NCBI GenBank assembly: GCA_031285645.1 | Contig: JAITVU010000281.1 | Location: 1 to 6,478, forward strand | Direction of reading: 5' to 3' | Length of the DNA stretch: 6,478 nucleotides | Source: Oscillospiraceae bacterium | GTDB lineage: Bacteria > Bacillota > Clostridia > Oscillospirales > Ruminococcaceae | Part shown: piece after piece, positions 1 to 6,323 of the stretch | Numbering within the stretch: the first letter of the stretch is position 1 | Layout: each line of letters begins with the position of its first letter | The notes under the pieces: model-generated | Databases searched by the model: none | The model's input: only the letters and a program-made list of their open reading frames with translations | What the model was told of the DNA's origin: nothing | Made by a program: the position numbers and the translations under genes

Positions 1-13
1 GCTCTTCCGATCT
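1..13. other. Illumina adapter remnant at contig end
   Basis: The first 13 bases, GCTCTTCCGATCT, are exactly the 3' end of the common Illumina TruSeq adapter. Its reverse complement, AGATCGGAAGAGC, is the usual trimming sequence. Genomic sequence therefore begins at position 14. Read on the minus strand, the adapter would add false residues (roughly K-I-G-R) to the amidase-domain protein. A 13-base exact match at the very edge is very unlikely by chance. Confidence 0.93.
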
Positions 14-1163
14 TCTCATAGCCCAGCTGGATGAGGTCGCCGACTTCACCCGTCCAGTAATTCGCGTCAACTTTCGCGACTAACCCGGAACCCGTGTTGT
101 TGGCAGCGTAGGCATAGAATTCCCTGACGGCGGACCAGGAAGCGGAGCGCCCGCTCGCAGTCTGTGACGTATTGGGTGTGCCGCCGTACCATTTCCATTG
201 CCGCGTACCCGAATAATCCATGGGAATGCCGCCGGCCAGCATGCATTGAGACGTGTAGTTCGCGCAGTTGCCGCCATTGCGGTCATAGGTGGGCCAGGAG
301 TCGGTGTTGCGTTTTTCCACCCATTGCATGGCATACTGCAGCGCAGACGCGCGGTCGTAATCGTGGTCCCATGTCAAATCGGCCGGCGCTTCCGGCGTAT
401 AAGTCTCCGCCTGCTTTTCACGCTGCGCCCTGTTTGTTTTATGAGCCTTTAAAACGGCGTCGTGCTGCTCGGAAAGGGCGGTCGCCGTATCTGTGCTCCC
501 CGAGCTTGAAGCGCGGCCGCCCATCAAGCTGCCAAGCGCCATCATATTGGTTGAATCCATCTGAGAGTGGGAAGAGAGCAGCCATTTTCCGTTTTCGTTC
601 GTGACGGTAAATCGGTGAAAGATATTATAGGATTCGGACTCCGTACCGGGGAAAGCCTTAAAGCGCAGCATGTTGTTTTCCCTGATGGCAATGGAGACGC
701 TGCCGTTCTCATTTTCTGCAATGCCCGTTACCGTCAGCTCGTAGGTATAGGCGGAGAGCGCCAGATTGGATCGCTGTGCTTTGCGTACATCAATAATGGT
801 TTTCCATGCGCCTTCGCGTATGCGGGCCTGCTTGCGCGCCTTATTCGCAAACAGGTCGGCGGGGCTCTGAAGCTTTAAGCCGACCAGCGATTCATAGTAG
901 AGGTCCATATAGGCGAGCAAGAGCTTTTCCTGTTGTTTTTTCAGCCTGCCGGAAACGCTTTTGTTATATGTAAGGGCGCCTGAGCCGCGGCTCTGTGGGG
1001 CGGCGTTCAGCAGTCCAACCGCGATTTCCCCTTCGCCCGCGCTCGGGACAGTTATTCCGGCCGGCTCTATCAGGTTTTCGGCGGGATGAATGAGGGGCGT
1101 GGAGGTATGATTGCCGCCGGAAAGCAAGGCGGCGGCCAATAATAGAGCAACAGCTTTCAGCAA
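14..1163 (-). CDS. Secreted amidase-domain protein (Amidase_6-like), 3' end missing
   Basis: The frame is open from a TTG at 1163 to the contig edge, giving 383 genuine residues and no stop. Residues 1-20 look like a signal peptide (LKAVALLLAAALLSGG), so the product is probably exported. A helical stretch near residue 85 (RLKKQQEKLLLAYMDLYYES) and a middle region of no recognised family follow. From about residue 265 the sequence matches the putative amidase domain PF12671: WDHDYDR, YAMQWVEKRN, then GGNCANYTSQC, with Cys300 as the likely nucleophile, and AGGIPMD. The GEVGDLIQLG segment is the last part present, so the expected catalytic His is lost beyond the edge. The family is linked to cell-wall or peptide amide hydrolysis; the substrate here is unknown. 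The start is uncertain: an in-frame stop lies at 1172-1170 and no ATG precedes the signal peptide. AAAGGA (1181-1176) is 12 nt from the TTG and only 2 nt from an out-of-frame GTG at 1173. Transcribed divergently from the dlt-type operon. Confidence 0.85.
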
Positions 1164-1192
1164 ATTTTTTCACTGTCCTTTATGGTGTTTTT

Positions 1193-1280
1193 AGTGAAAC
1201 GAAGGGGTGTAAATTCCCGCCCCAAGGGGCGGTTCCTTATCCAAGGCCAGCTATGCGGCTTTGCGTCGGGGAGTTTCATT
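1193..1280 (+). ncRNA. Candidate structured RNA block (family not identified)
   Basis: Terminal arms 1193-1200 (AGTGAAAC) and 1273-1280 (GTTTCATT) can form an 8-bp closing helix. Inside are CCGCCCC-AA-GGGGCGG (1217-1232), AAGGCC (1243-1248) with GGCTTT (1257-1262), and the competing pair CCTT (1235-1238) with AAGG (1243-1246). The strand call rests on two positions (1194/1279 and 1245/1260) that give G-U pairs in plus-strand RNA but A-C mismatches in minus-strand RNA. No known riboswitch fits as a whole. It could instead be DNA-level symmetry for a regulator. Confidence 0.35.
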
Positions 1281-1340
1281 TTATCAACTTATAGCGGCGG
1301 GAATAAATAAGCGGAACAGGAAGGCATTAAAATTCCCGCC
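1201..1340. repeat. Imperfect direct repeat pair, GAAGG-N5-AAATTCCCGCC
   Basis: Copies lie at 1201-1221 and 1320-1340, match at 17 of 21 positions and are 119 bp apart start to start. Each copy runs into a GC-rich hairpin whose left arm lies in the CCCGCC end: 1217-1232 for the first and GCCG-CATT-CGGC (1338-1349) for the second. Spacing and length suit paired operator boxes or a duplicated RNA element. Confidence 0.5.
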
Positions 1341-1342
1341 GC
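1294..1342. repeat. Perfect 11-bp inverted repeat, 27-bp loop
   Basis: Arms GCGGCGGGAAT (1294-1304) and ATTCCCGCCGC (1332-1342) are exact reverse complements. The right arm overlaps the second copy of the direct repeat, so the GGCGGGAAT core occurs three times in this region, once inverted. No T-tract follows, so a terminator is unlikely. Confidence 0.6.
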
Positions 1343-1351
1343 ATTCGGCAG

Positions 1352-1387
1352 AAAGTAAATAATAACGTTCCGGTTATTTTTTACTTT
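1352..1387. repeat. AT-rich 15-bp inverted repeat with 6-bp loop
   Basis: Arms 1352-1366 and 1373-1387 pair at 14 of 15 positions around the loop GTTCCG. The stem is nearly all A-T with a short C-G top, more like an operator dyad than an intrinsic terminator. It lies between divergent genes where no upstream gene needs terminating. Confidence 0.55.
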
Positions 1388-1511
1388 TGCTATAGTAGAA
1401 CGCCGAGGTGCGAACGGGGGGATGATCAAACGGTGTATTATATATTTATCGCTAACGGGGCTGAAAACTTTATGTATTGCGCGGAAATTCCAATAATTTA
1501 CGGTCAGACAT

Positions 1512-1540
1512 TTGCTATTGACGGAATCTGACTGTATAAT
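1512..1540 (+). promoter_or_regulatory. Sigma-A-like promoter for the plus-strand operon
   Basis: The -35 box TTGCTA (1512-1517) and a perfect -10 box TATAAT (1535-1540) are separated by 17 bp. Transcription would begin near 1547, giving a leader of about 165 nt before the ATG at 1713. The promoter also argues against starting the first protein at the in-frame TTG at 1512, since that codon would not be in the transcript. Confidence 0.7.
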
Positions 1541-1564
1541 TAGTATTAAGCAAGCCTACTTACA

Positions 1565-1607
1565 GGCCGGTATGAAAATATACGGCCCTTTTAGAAAAAG
1601 TTGGCCG
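1565..1607 (+). promoter_or_regulatory. Leader with mutually exclusive hairpins (attenuator-like)
   Basis: Segment CGGCC at 1583-1587 can pair with GGCCG upstream (1565-1569) or GGCCG downstream (1603-1607). The upstream form is an 8-bp stem with one bulged G and is followed by CTTTT, a weak terminator-like tail. The downstream form extends through CTTTT/AAAAG into a 10-bp stem with a 2-nt bulge and buries that T run, as an antiterminator would. No aptamer fits in the roughly 18 nt between the predicted start and the first arm. The architecture is visible; its function is inferred. Confidence 0.4.
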
Positions 1608-1676
1608 GAAAGATTTTTCATCACCAATTCGATATTTTTCTATATGAATATAGATTCTTATTTTAACGATTATGTT

Positions 1677-1705
1677 CTGGCGGCAGCGCCAGGCACCGGC
1701 AGGAG
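1677..1705 (+). promoter_or_regulatory. Hairpin and ribosome binding site before the transglutaminase-like lipoprotein
   Basis: CTGGCG-GCAG-CGCCAG (1677-1692) forms a perfect 6-bp hairpin ending 8 nt before AGGAG (1701-1705). AGGAG is 7 nt from the ATG at 1713 and decides the start. The hairpin leaves the ribosome site exposed, so any effect on translation would be modest. Confidence 0.6.
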
Positions 1706-1712
1706 ACTCAGT

Positions 1713-2738
1713 ATGAAGCGAATCAACTTCCCGGCGGCAAAGACATCTTTTCCGGCTGTGCCGTCATTTGGCGCTAAATGGACAATAAATAGTTGCCGCT
1801 GCGTGGCTGTTTTCCTGTCCGCCTTATTGTTGTTTTGTGGCTGCGCGAGACGCGGGGCGGATACGGGGTTATCATCGATACAGGCAGGGGGTCGGGCGGC
1901 TTCCGGCGTATCGGAGCTGCCCTCAAGGCCTGAAACCGACAGGGATGGCGAACAGCCGGCAGCGTCACAAAGCGGCGGCAACGCGGAAAATACGCAGAGC
2001 TACATTGAACAGGTGGCGCAGGAAGTGGCTGCGGGGATTGCTGAGCCCGGCATGAGCGAATACGAGCGGGCCAAAGCGGCTTTTGACTACATGATCGCCT
2101 CCACCAACCTTGTTAAACCCATAGGATTGGATCTTTGGCGCATTCGCTCGGCCGACGGCGCGCCGCAGCCTTCATATGTGGAAAACCGCGCTTTGAGCGT
2201 TCTGCTGTACGGGGTCGGCATGTGCGAGGATTACGCGGCCGGTTTCACCATGCTGCTGCGCGGCATGGGGTTGGAGGCGGAGTATGTGCCGGGCCTCACG
2301 TATTCCACGGAGGGCGCGCTGGTTGACCATGCCTGGGTCGTCGCCAAAATCGACGGGACATGGTATCACCTGGATTGCCAGCTGGAGGACAACATTTCCC
2401 GGCACGGCGCCATTCGTTACCGCTACTTTATGAAGAGCGACCAAACGCTGGCGGGGTCCCACCGATGGGGCCAAAATCTGATTGATTCGCGCCTGCTGAC
2501 GCCGGAGCAAAACGAGGAAATCGCCCGTCATTACCTGATGCCGGAATGCCCGCGCGACTATGAGACGCCGCCAAGGCAGGTATTTGATTCCGTGCCGGTT
2601 CCGGATCTGGAAAAAATACAGTATGATATCGACAGAGAATTTCTTGAATATGAAAAAATAAACGGCCCTTTGGCGTCCTTGACGCTCAATATCATTCCGC
2701 CCGTTTTCGGGCTGGACGGTTATGGGCCCGCCGATTAG
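1713..2738 (+). CDS. Lipoprotein with transglutaminase-like domain
   Basis: A 341-residue protein. The N-terminus has basic residues, a hydrophobic segment (about 31-41) and a lipobox-like F-C-G-C with Cys44 as the likely lipidated residue, so it should be anchored outside the membrane. A low-complexity linker (about 45-100) leads to a transglutaminase-core fold. There GMCEDYAAGF supplies Cys171, DHAWVVAKIDG supplies His206 and WYHLDCQLED supplies Asp221, a complete Cys-His-Asp triad in the right order. Family members act as cysteine peptidases, amide hydrolases or cross-linking enzymes; the substrate cannot be read from sequence. The start at 1713 is chosen for AGGAG at 7 nt and because it places the signal peptide near the N-terminus. 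In-frame ATGs at 1572 and 1644 and a TTG at 1512 would add AT-rich sequence lacking good ribosome sites. It is the first gene of the apparent operon, 36 bp ahead of the next lipoprotein. Confidence 0.85.
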   Translation: MKRINFPAAKTSFPAVPSFGAKWTINSCRCVAVFLSALLLFCGCARRGADTGLSSIQAGGRAASGVSELPSRPETDRDGEQPAASQSGGNAENTQSYIEQVAQEVAAGIAEPGMSEYERAKAAFDYMIASTNLVKPIGLDLWRIRSADGAPQPSYVENRALSVLLYGVGMCEDYAAGFTMLLRGMGLEAEYVPGLTYSTEGALVDHAWVVAKIDGTWYHLDCQLEDNISRHGAIRYRYFMKSDQTLAGSHRWGQNLIDSRLLTPEQNEEIARHYLMPECPRDYETPPRQVFDSVPVPDLEKIQYDIDREFLEYEKINGPLASLTLNIIPPVFGLDGYGPAD

Positions 2739-2774
2739 AAAAAATGATGCCCTTATTGATTGGAGATGATGCAT

Positions 2775-3278
2775 ATGCCGCGGCGCATTAAAATGTTGTG
2801 TGTTTTGTCGATGGCGCTGCTCACGTTCTGCGCCTGCGGGCAAACGGCTTCTTCCGCTGTTTTTACGCAGGATGATTTCTACCTCGACATCGGCGGCGCC
2901 GAATACCGATGTGACGACGATATTCAAACCGTCATTGAAAATCTCGGCCCGGATTACGCGTATTCGGAGGCCATATCATGCGCTTATGACGGCCTCGATA
3001 AAACCTACGATTATGACATGGCGGCTTTTTACACCAATCCGCTTGAGGCGGGCGACATGGTCAGCGAAATATATACGGAAGACCCGGCAGTCTCAACGTC
3101 GCGCGGGATCACTGTCGGCGATGGCAGAGATCATGTCCTGGCGGCTTACGGCGACGGCGACGATACGGGCAACATGATCATATACAGGGTGCCGGGCGAA
3201 GCAGGCCGGGGCGCCCTCTGCTTTGAAATGGAAAACGATGCTGTCATCGCGATTTTTATCACGACGGAGCCGGTTTAA
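2775..3278 (+). CDS. Small lipoprotein of unknown function
   Basis: A 167-residue protein. Residues 1-20 form a signal peptide (MPRRIKMLCVLSMALLTFCAC) with Cys21 as the probable lipidation site, in an F-C-A-C context like the F-C-G-C of its neighbour. The mature part is acidic and rich in Asp and Tyr. Residues 111-126 (GITVGDGRDHVLAAYG) resemble the 'GI.vGd...eVl.aYG' segment that recurs in small clostridial lipoproteins; I cannot assign a named family or function. ATG 2775 is preferred because GGAG (2762-2765) lies 9 nt upstream. ATGs at 2766 and 2769 are too close to it, and a TTG at 2760 overlaps it. It follows the transglutaminase-like gene by 36 bp and precedes the DltA-type ligase by 31 bp, so it is probably co-transcribed with both and works at the outer membrane face. 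Confidence 0.8.
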   Translation: MPRRIKMLCVLSMALLTFCACGQTASSAVFTQDDFYLDIGGAEYRCDDDIQTVIENLGPDYAYSEAISCAYDGLDKTYDYDMAAFYTNPLEAGDMVSEIYTEDPAVSTSRGITVGDGRDHVLAAYGDGDDTGNMIIYRVPGEAGRGALCFEMENDAVIAIFITTEPV

Positions 3279-3309
3279 AGCAAGAGAATCAGAAACATCT
3301 GGGGGACGT

Positions 3310-4826
3310 ATGTTTGTTCTGGAACAGATAGAAGCATTTGCGGGCACGGACAGGATTGCCCTGATCAACAGGGAGGAGCGCCTTACTTTTTCGGCGCTCC
3401 ACGCCCGCTCGGAGGCTTTTGCCGCATGGCTGCTCGGGCAGGGCGGTTCCGTACGCGCGCCTGTTGTTATTTACGGCCACAAGGAAACAGATTTTTTACC
3501 CTGTGTGTTTGGCGCACTCAAAGCGGGCCGGGCTTACGTGCCTGTGGATGTTTCGATGCCCGTGGAGCGTGTGAATGACATTGTGGCGGATGTACAGCCC
3601 GATGTGATCGTGGATTTTACCGGCAGGCTTGCCGGCTGTGCGCAGGCGCTGGATACGCGGTCGCTGAGGGCCATACTGCTTGCGCCGCCGGCGCACGCCC
3701 CCAAAGCACATGGGTGTCGGGGGATGATACCGCCTACATCCTCTTTACTTCCGGCAGCACGGGAAAGCCAAAAGGCGTTCCCATCACAGCCGCCAACCTG
3801 ACGCATTTTTATAAAGGTGTTCTGCCGTTTTTTTCGGAAGAGGGCGGCGTGATACTTAATCAGGTTTCCTATTCTTTCGATGTGTCCTGTTGTGCTGTTT
3901 ACGCGGGACTCAGCCGCGGCATGACGCTTTTCACCGTCGACAGCGGTATGATGGAGGATGTGGGCGCATTGCTTGGGTATTTGCGCGAATCCGCCTTAAC
4001 TATGTGGGTCTCGACGCCCTCGTTTGCGGAAATCTGTATCCAGTCCACGCTGTTTTCGGCCGATTTGATGCCAAATCTCAAGCAGTTTCTTTTTTGCGGC
4101 GAGGTGTTGTCGCATAAGCTGTGTGATCAGTTGTCGGCGCGTTTTCCCCATGCCCGGGTTTTAAACACCTATGGTCCAACCGAAGCGACGGTTCTTGTGA
4201 CGGCGGTGGCGCTTACGGAGGCAATGCGAAAAGATACCCGTCCCATCCCGATCGGCTATCCGCTGGACGGCATGAGGTTGGATATTGCGGACGCCGGGGG
4301 CGGCGCTGTGAAGCAAGACGGTGTATGCGGCGAACTGCTGATTATCGGCGACAGCGTCGGTCCCGGCTATAAGGGCCGCCCCGACTTAAGTGAAGCGCGC
4401 TTTTTTATTGATACGGAAACGGGAAGGCGCGGATACCGCACCGGCGATGTCGGCTACAGAATAAAGGATTTGTATTATTATCAGGGCCGCGTTGACAGCC
4501 AGCTCAAGCTTAACGGTTACCGCATTGAGCTTGAAGACATCGAAAATAATCTGATGAAACTTGACAATATATCCAGGGCGGCGGTCGTGCCGGTTTGGGC
4601 GGATGAGCGGGTGCAGTATCTGGCGGCTTTTCTCACGCTTGAGCGGCAGGACGGCTTAAAGGCCCTCGCGCGCACCATGCGGTTTAAAGAGCTTGCGGCT
4701 GCCGTTCTGCCCGCTTATATGATTCCCCGCAAGATGATTGTTGTGGATTCTTTTCCCCTGAATACAAACGGGAAAATTGACAAGAAATCGCTGGCGGCCC
4801 GTTTGCGGGGGGATGTGACGCCATGA
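3310..4826 (+). CDS. dltA: D-alanine:carrier protein ligase DltA, frameshifted near 3710
   Basis: An adenylate-forming enzyme that activates D-alanine with ATP and loads it on the DltC carrier. Restoring one lost base gives 505 residues, the usual DltA length. Restored positions: P-loop TSGSTGKPKG (147-156), WVSTPSF, FLFCGE with Cys263, which corresponds to the cysteine tied to D-Ala selection in Bacillus DltA, NTYGPTEAT (YGPTE 288-292), YRTGD (376-380), GRVDSQLKLNGYRIE, and LNTNGK with catalytic Lys489. WVSTPSF with FLFCGE marks DltA rather than a generic peptide-synthetase domain. As written, the 5' frame stops at 3801 (163 residues) and the 3' frame is open from a GTG at 3714. ATG 3310 follows GGGGGA (3301-3306). 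The stop overlaps the start of dltB by 4 bp. Either a real mutation or an assembly error; every motif is intact on its own side. Confidence 0.9.
3703..3716 (+). other. Frameshift site in dltA (one base missing)
   Basis: The upstream frame reads AAA GCA CAT GGG TGT and then diverges. The downstream frame reads TGG GTG TCG GGG GAT GAT and enters the conserved P-loop region. One extra T before TGG would give CAT TGG GTG and join the two without loss, as H-W-V-S-G-D-D. A C5-A3 run lies just upstream (3698-3705), but there is no obvious programmed slippery heptamer with a downstream structure. Confidence 0.8.
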
Positions 4827-5959
4827 CGCCTTTTTCCGGACTGCTTTTTTTCTATATCATGGGCCTGTTGCTTTTGCCCGCCTGTATCCTTGGCCTGATG
4901 GGAAAATCCCTCAGGCATTACGGCTTTATATTCACCGTCCTGATGCTGATTTGGGTGTTCGGTGAAAATGGACAGCTGCTGAGTCTGGCTGTATTCGCCA
5001 TATGGCAAATCGCGCTCTGCCTTGTTTTTTTTCACAGCCACAGCAAATCGCGATTGATCTTCATATTGGTGATCATCCTGTCATTGCTGCCGATCGCCGC
5101 TGTAAAGATCGGCGAACTCTTCCCTGCGTTAGGAACACGCCAGCTCCTCGGCGTCAGCTACATGACTTTTCGCGGCGTACAAGTGTTGCTCGATATACGT
5201 GACGACCGCTTAAAAGAGCTTCGTTTGCTTGATTTATGTTACTTTTTGCTCTTTTTCCCTTCTGTCAGTTCCGGGCCGATCGACCGCTATCAGCGCTTTG
5301 TCGGTGATTTGAGGCGCACGCTGAGCCGCGCGGAGTATATAGACATGCTTCGCCGCGGCGTTTGGAAGCTGATGTTCGGGGCTTTTTCCGCGATTGTCGT
5401 TAGCGGCCTTATCAACCAGTACTGGCTCGCCGCGCTGCCGCCCGACGGTTTTCTTGCGACGCTTTTATATATGTACGGCTACACGCTGTATCTTTTTTTC
5501 AATTTCGCGGGTTACAGCAGCATGGCGATCGGCACAGCCCATATCCTCGGCGTTTCCCTACCGGAAAACTTCAATATGCCTTTTCTCAGCGTGGATATGA
5601 AGGATTTCTGGTCGCGCTGGCACATCTCCCTGTCTACATGGCTGCGCGATTACGTGTATACACGTTTTGTGCGCGGCGCGCTGAGAGCCAGGCGGTTTAA
5701 AAATCCCCGCACGGCGTCGTACCTGGGCTACGCGCTCAATATGATAACAATGGGGGTCTGGCATGGGCTGACGCCGTCCTATCTCCTGTACGGCGCTTAC
5801 CACGCGCTGCTGATGAGCCTCAACGAGGCGTTGGATCTGCACTGGAAGGCTTTTCGGAAGCTGAAGCAAAAAGGGTTTTCCCAGTTCGTGGCCGTATTTA
5901 TCACGTTCCATCTGTTCAGTTTTGGTTTACTTATTTTCTCAGGGAGACTTTTCTCATAA
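4823..5959 (+). CDS. dltB: DltB-type MBOAT protein for teichoic acid D-alanylation
   Basis: A 378-residue polytopic membrane protein, within normal range for DltB. The N-terminal third is almost continuous hydrophobic segments. Family landmarks are FFPSVSSGPIDRY (starting about residue 144), DFWSRWHISLSTWLRDYVYTRF with His267, and GVWHG with His314, the equivalent of the invariant MBOAT active-site histidine. It ends in TFHLFSFGLLIFSG, as DltB proteins do. DltB accepts D-alanine from charged DltC at the cytoplasmic face and passes it across the membrane toward teichoic acid. ATG 4823 overlaps the dltA stop in an ATGA arrangement, pointing to translational coupling. Because DltA is read in the downstream frame at that point, coupling would suffer if the dltA frameshift were real. 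Confidence 0.93.
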   Translation: MTPFSGLLFFYIMGLLLLPACILGLMGKSLRHYGFIFTVLMLIWVFGENGQLLSLAVFAIWQIALCLVFFHSHSKSRLIFILVIILSLLPIAAVKIGELFPALGTRQLLGVSYMTFRGVQVLLDIRDDRLKELRLLDLCYFLLFFPSVSSGPIDRYQRFVGDLRRTLSRAEYIDMLRRGVWKLMFGAFSAIVVSGLINQYWLAALPPDGFLATLLYMYGYTLYLFFNFAGYSSMAIGTAHILGVSLPENFNMPFLSVDMKDFWSRWHISLSTWLRDYVYTRFVRGALRARRFKNPRTASYLGYALNMITMGVWHGLTPSYLLYGAYHALLMSLNEALDLHWKAFRKLKQKGFSQFVAVFITFHLFSFGLLIFSGRLFS

Positions 5960-6092
5960 AAATTTCGCTGACACGCCGTGGCGTGAAAGCTGTGAGGACG
6001 CACGCTTGTATCCGGTATTTCAGGTTTTGGTTGTTTTCGAGATGAATACTGAGCATATATAATTGCATTAACACGTGCCAAGGAGGCTTTTC
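5960..6092 (+). promoter_or_regulatory. Gap in the dlt operon with possible internal promoter
   Basis: A 133-bp gap separates dltB from dltC, unlike the overlaps on either side. It contains TATAAT (6058-6063) with a weak -35 candidate TTTCGA (6035-6040) at 17 bp, and a short dyad CACGCC-GT-GGCGTG (5972-5985) right after dltB with no T-tract. A consensus AAGGAGG (6080-6086) ends it. An internal promoter would allow the carrier protein to be made in excess; this is inferred from one good box. Confidence 0.35.
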
Positions 6093-6323
6093 ATGCTGGA
6101 CGAGGTTATCAAAATACTCAATGAAATTGTCGGCGCCGATGAAGGGGAGATTGAGGCTGATCTCAATCTGTTTGAAGCGGGGCTGCTGGATTCTTTCGCC
6201 GTGATTCAGATGTTTGTGGCGCTTGAAGAAAAATTCGGCGTCACACTGGCTGTGGAGACACTGCCCCGCGAGGAAATTGTGACGCCGGCCCTCATTGCCC
6301 GCCGGGTGGAGCAGGCTTTATGA
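6093..6323 (+). CDS. dltC: D-alanyl carrier protein DltC
   Basis: A 76-residue acidic acyl-carrier-type protein, the normal DltC size. LFEAGLLDSFAVIQMFVALEE carries the phosphopantetheine attachment site at Ser34 in a DSF context, and the preceding LFEAGLLDS matches DltC closely. The prosthetic arm would carry D-alanine as a thioester from DltA to DltB. ATG 6093 is chosen because AAGGAGG (6080-6086) lies 6 nt upstream; an upstream in-frame start at 6075 would read through that site. The stop overlaps the next gene's ATG (6320) in an ATGA arrangement. A general fatty-acid or peptide carrier is the alternative, but the dltA-dltB context makes it unlikely. Confidence 0.93.
   Translation: MLDEVIKILNEIVGADEGEIEADLNLFEAGLLDSFAVIQMFVALEEKFGVTLAVETLPREEIVTPALIARRVEQAL

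Larger units (their letters stand above)
1164..1511. other. Gene-free divergent intergenic region rich in inverted repeats
   Basis: No convincing gene is present. The stretch separates the minus-strand amidase gene from the plus-strand operon. About 200 bp of it (1193-1387) is dense with dyad symmetry, itemised separately. The rest (1388-1511) is AT-rich with no clear signal apart from a 24-codon ATG frame at 1422-1496 that I do not call. I could not find a convincing promoter for the minus-strand amidase gene. Confidence 0.7.

Noticed and set aside
1204..1232. Plus-strand GGGTGTAAATTCCC followed by GGGGCGG, reminiscent of part of the FMN riboswitch
   Set aside because: The second GGUG-AAUUCC arm, the conserved 3' segment and any riboflavin gene are absent.
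1257..1267. Minus-strand GACGCAAAGCC, identical to a core of the GEMM (c-di-GMP-I) riboswitch
   Set aside because: The upstream GGCAAACC arm, the GAAA-capped stem and the closing GGUUGCC are missing, and the wobble pairs favour the other strand. The short match alone does not support a call.
1422..1496. 24-codon frame (MIKRCIIYLSL...) after a G-rich stretch
   Set aside because: Very short, no clear promoter, and no feature beyond a plausible ribosome site.
1512..1712. N-terminal extension of the transglutaminase-like protein from TTG 1512 or ATG 1572
   Set aside because: The TTG lies in the -35 box, the extra sequence is AT-rich and precedes the signal peptide, and ATG 1713 has a good AGGAG site.
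2172..2927. 251-codon minus-strand frame
   Set aside because: It lies antisense to two well-supported genes, spans their junction, and encodes no recognisable domain; a codon-bias shadow.
5972..5985. Dyad after dltB as an intrinsic terminator
   Set aside because: The loop is only 2 nt and no T-tract follows.
5983..6042. 20-codon frame in the dltB-dltC gap as a DltX-like peptide
   Set aside because: No ribosome site, no membrane segment and no DltX-type C-terminal motif.
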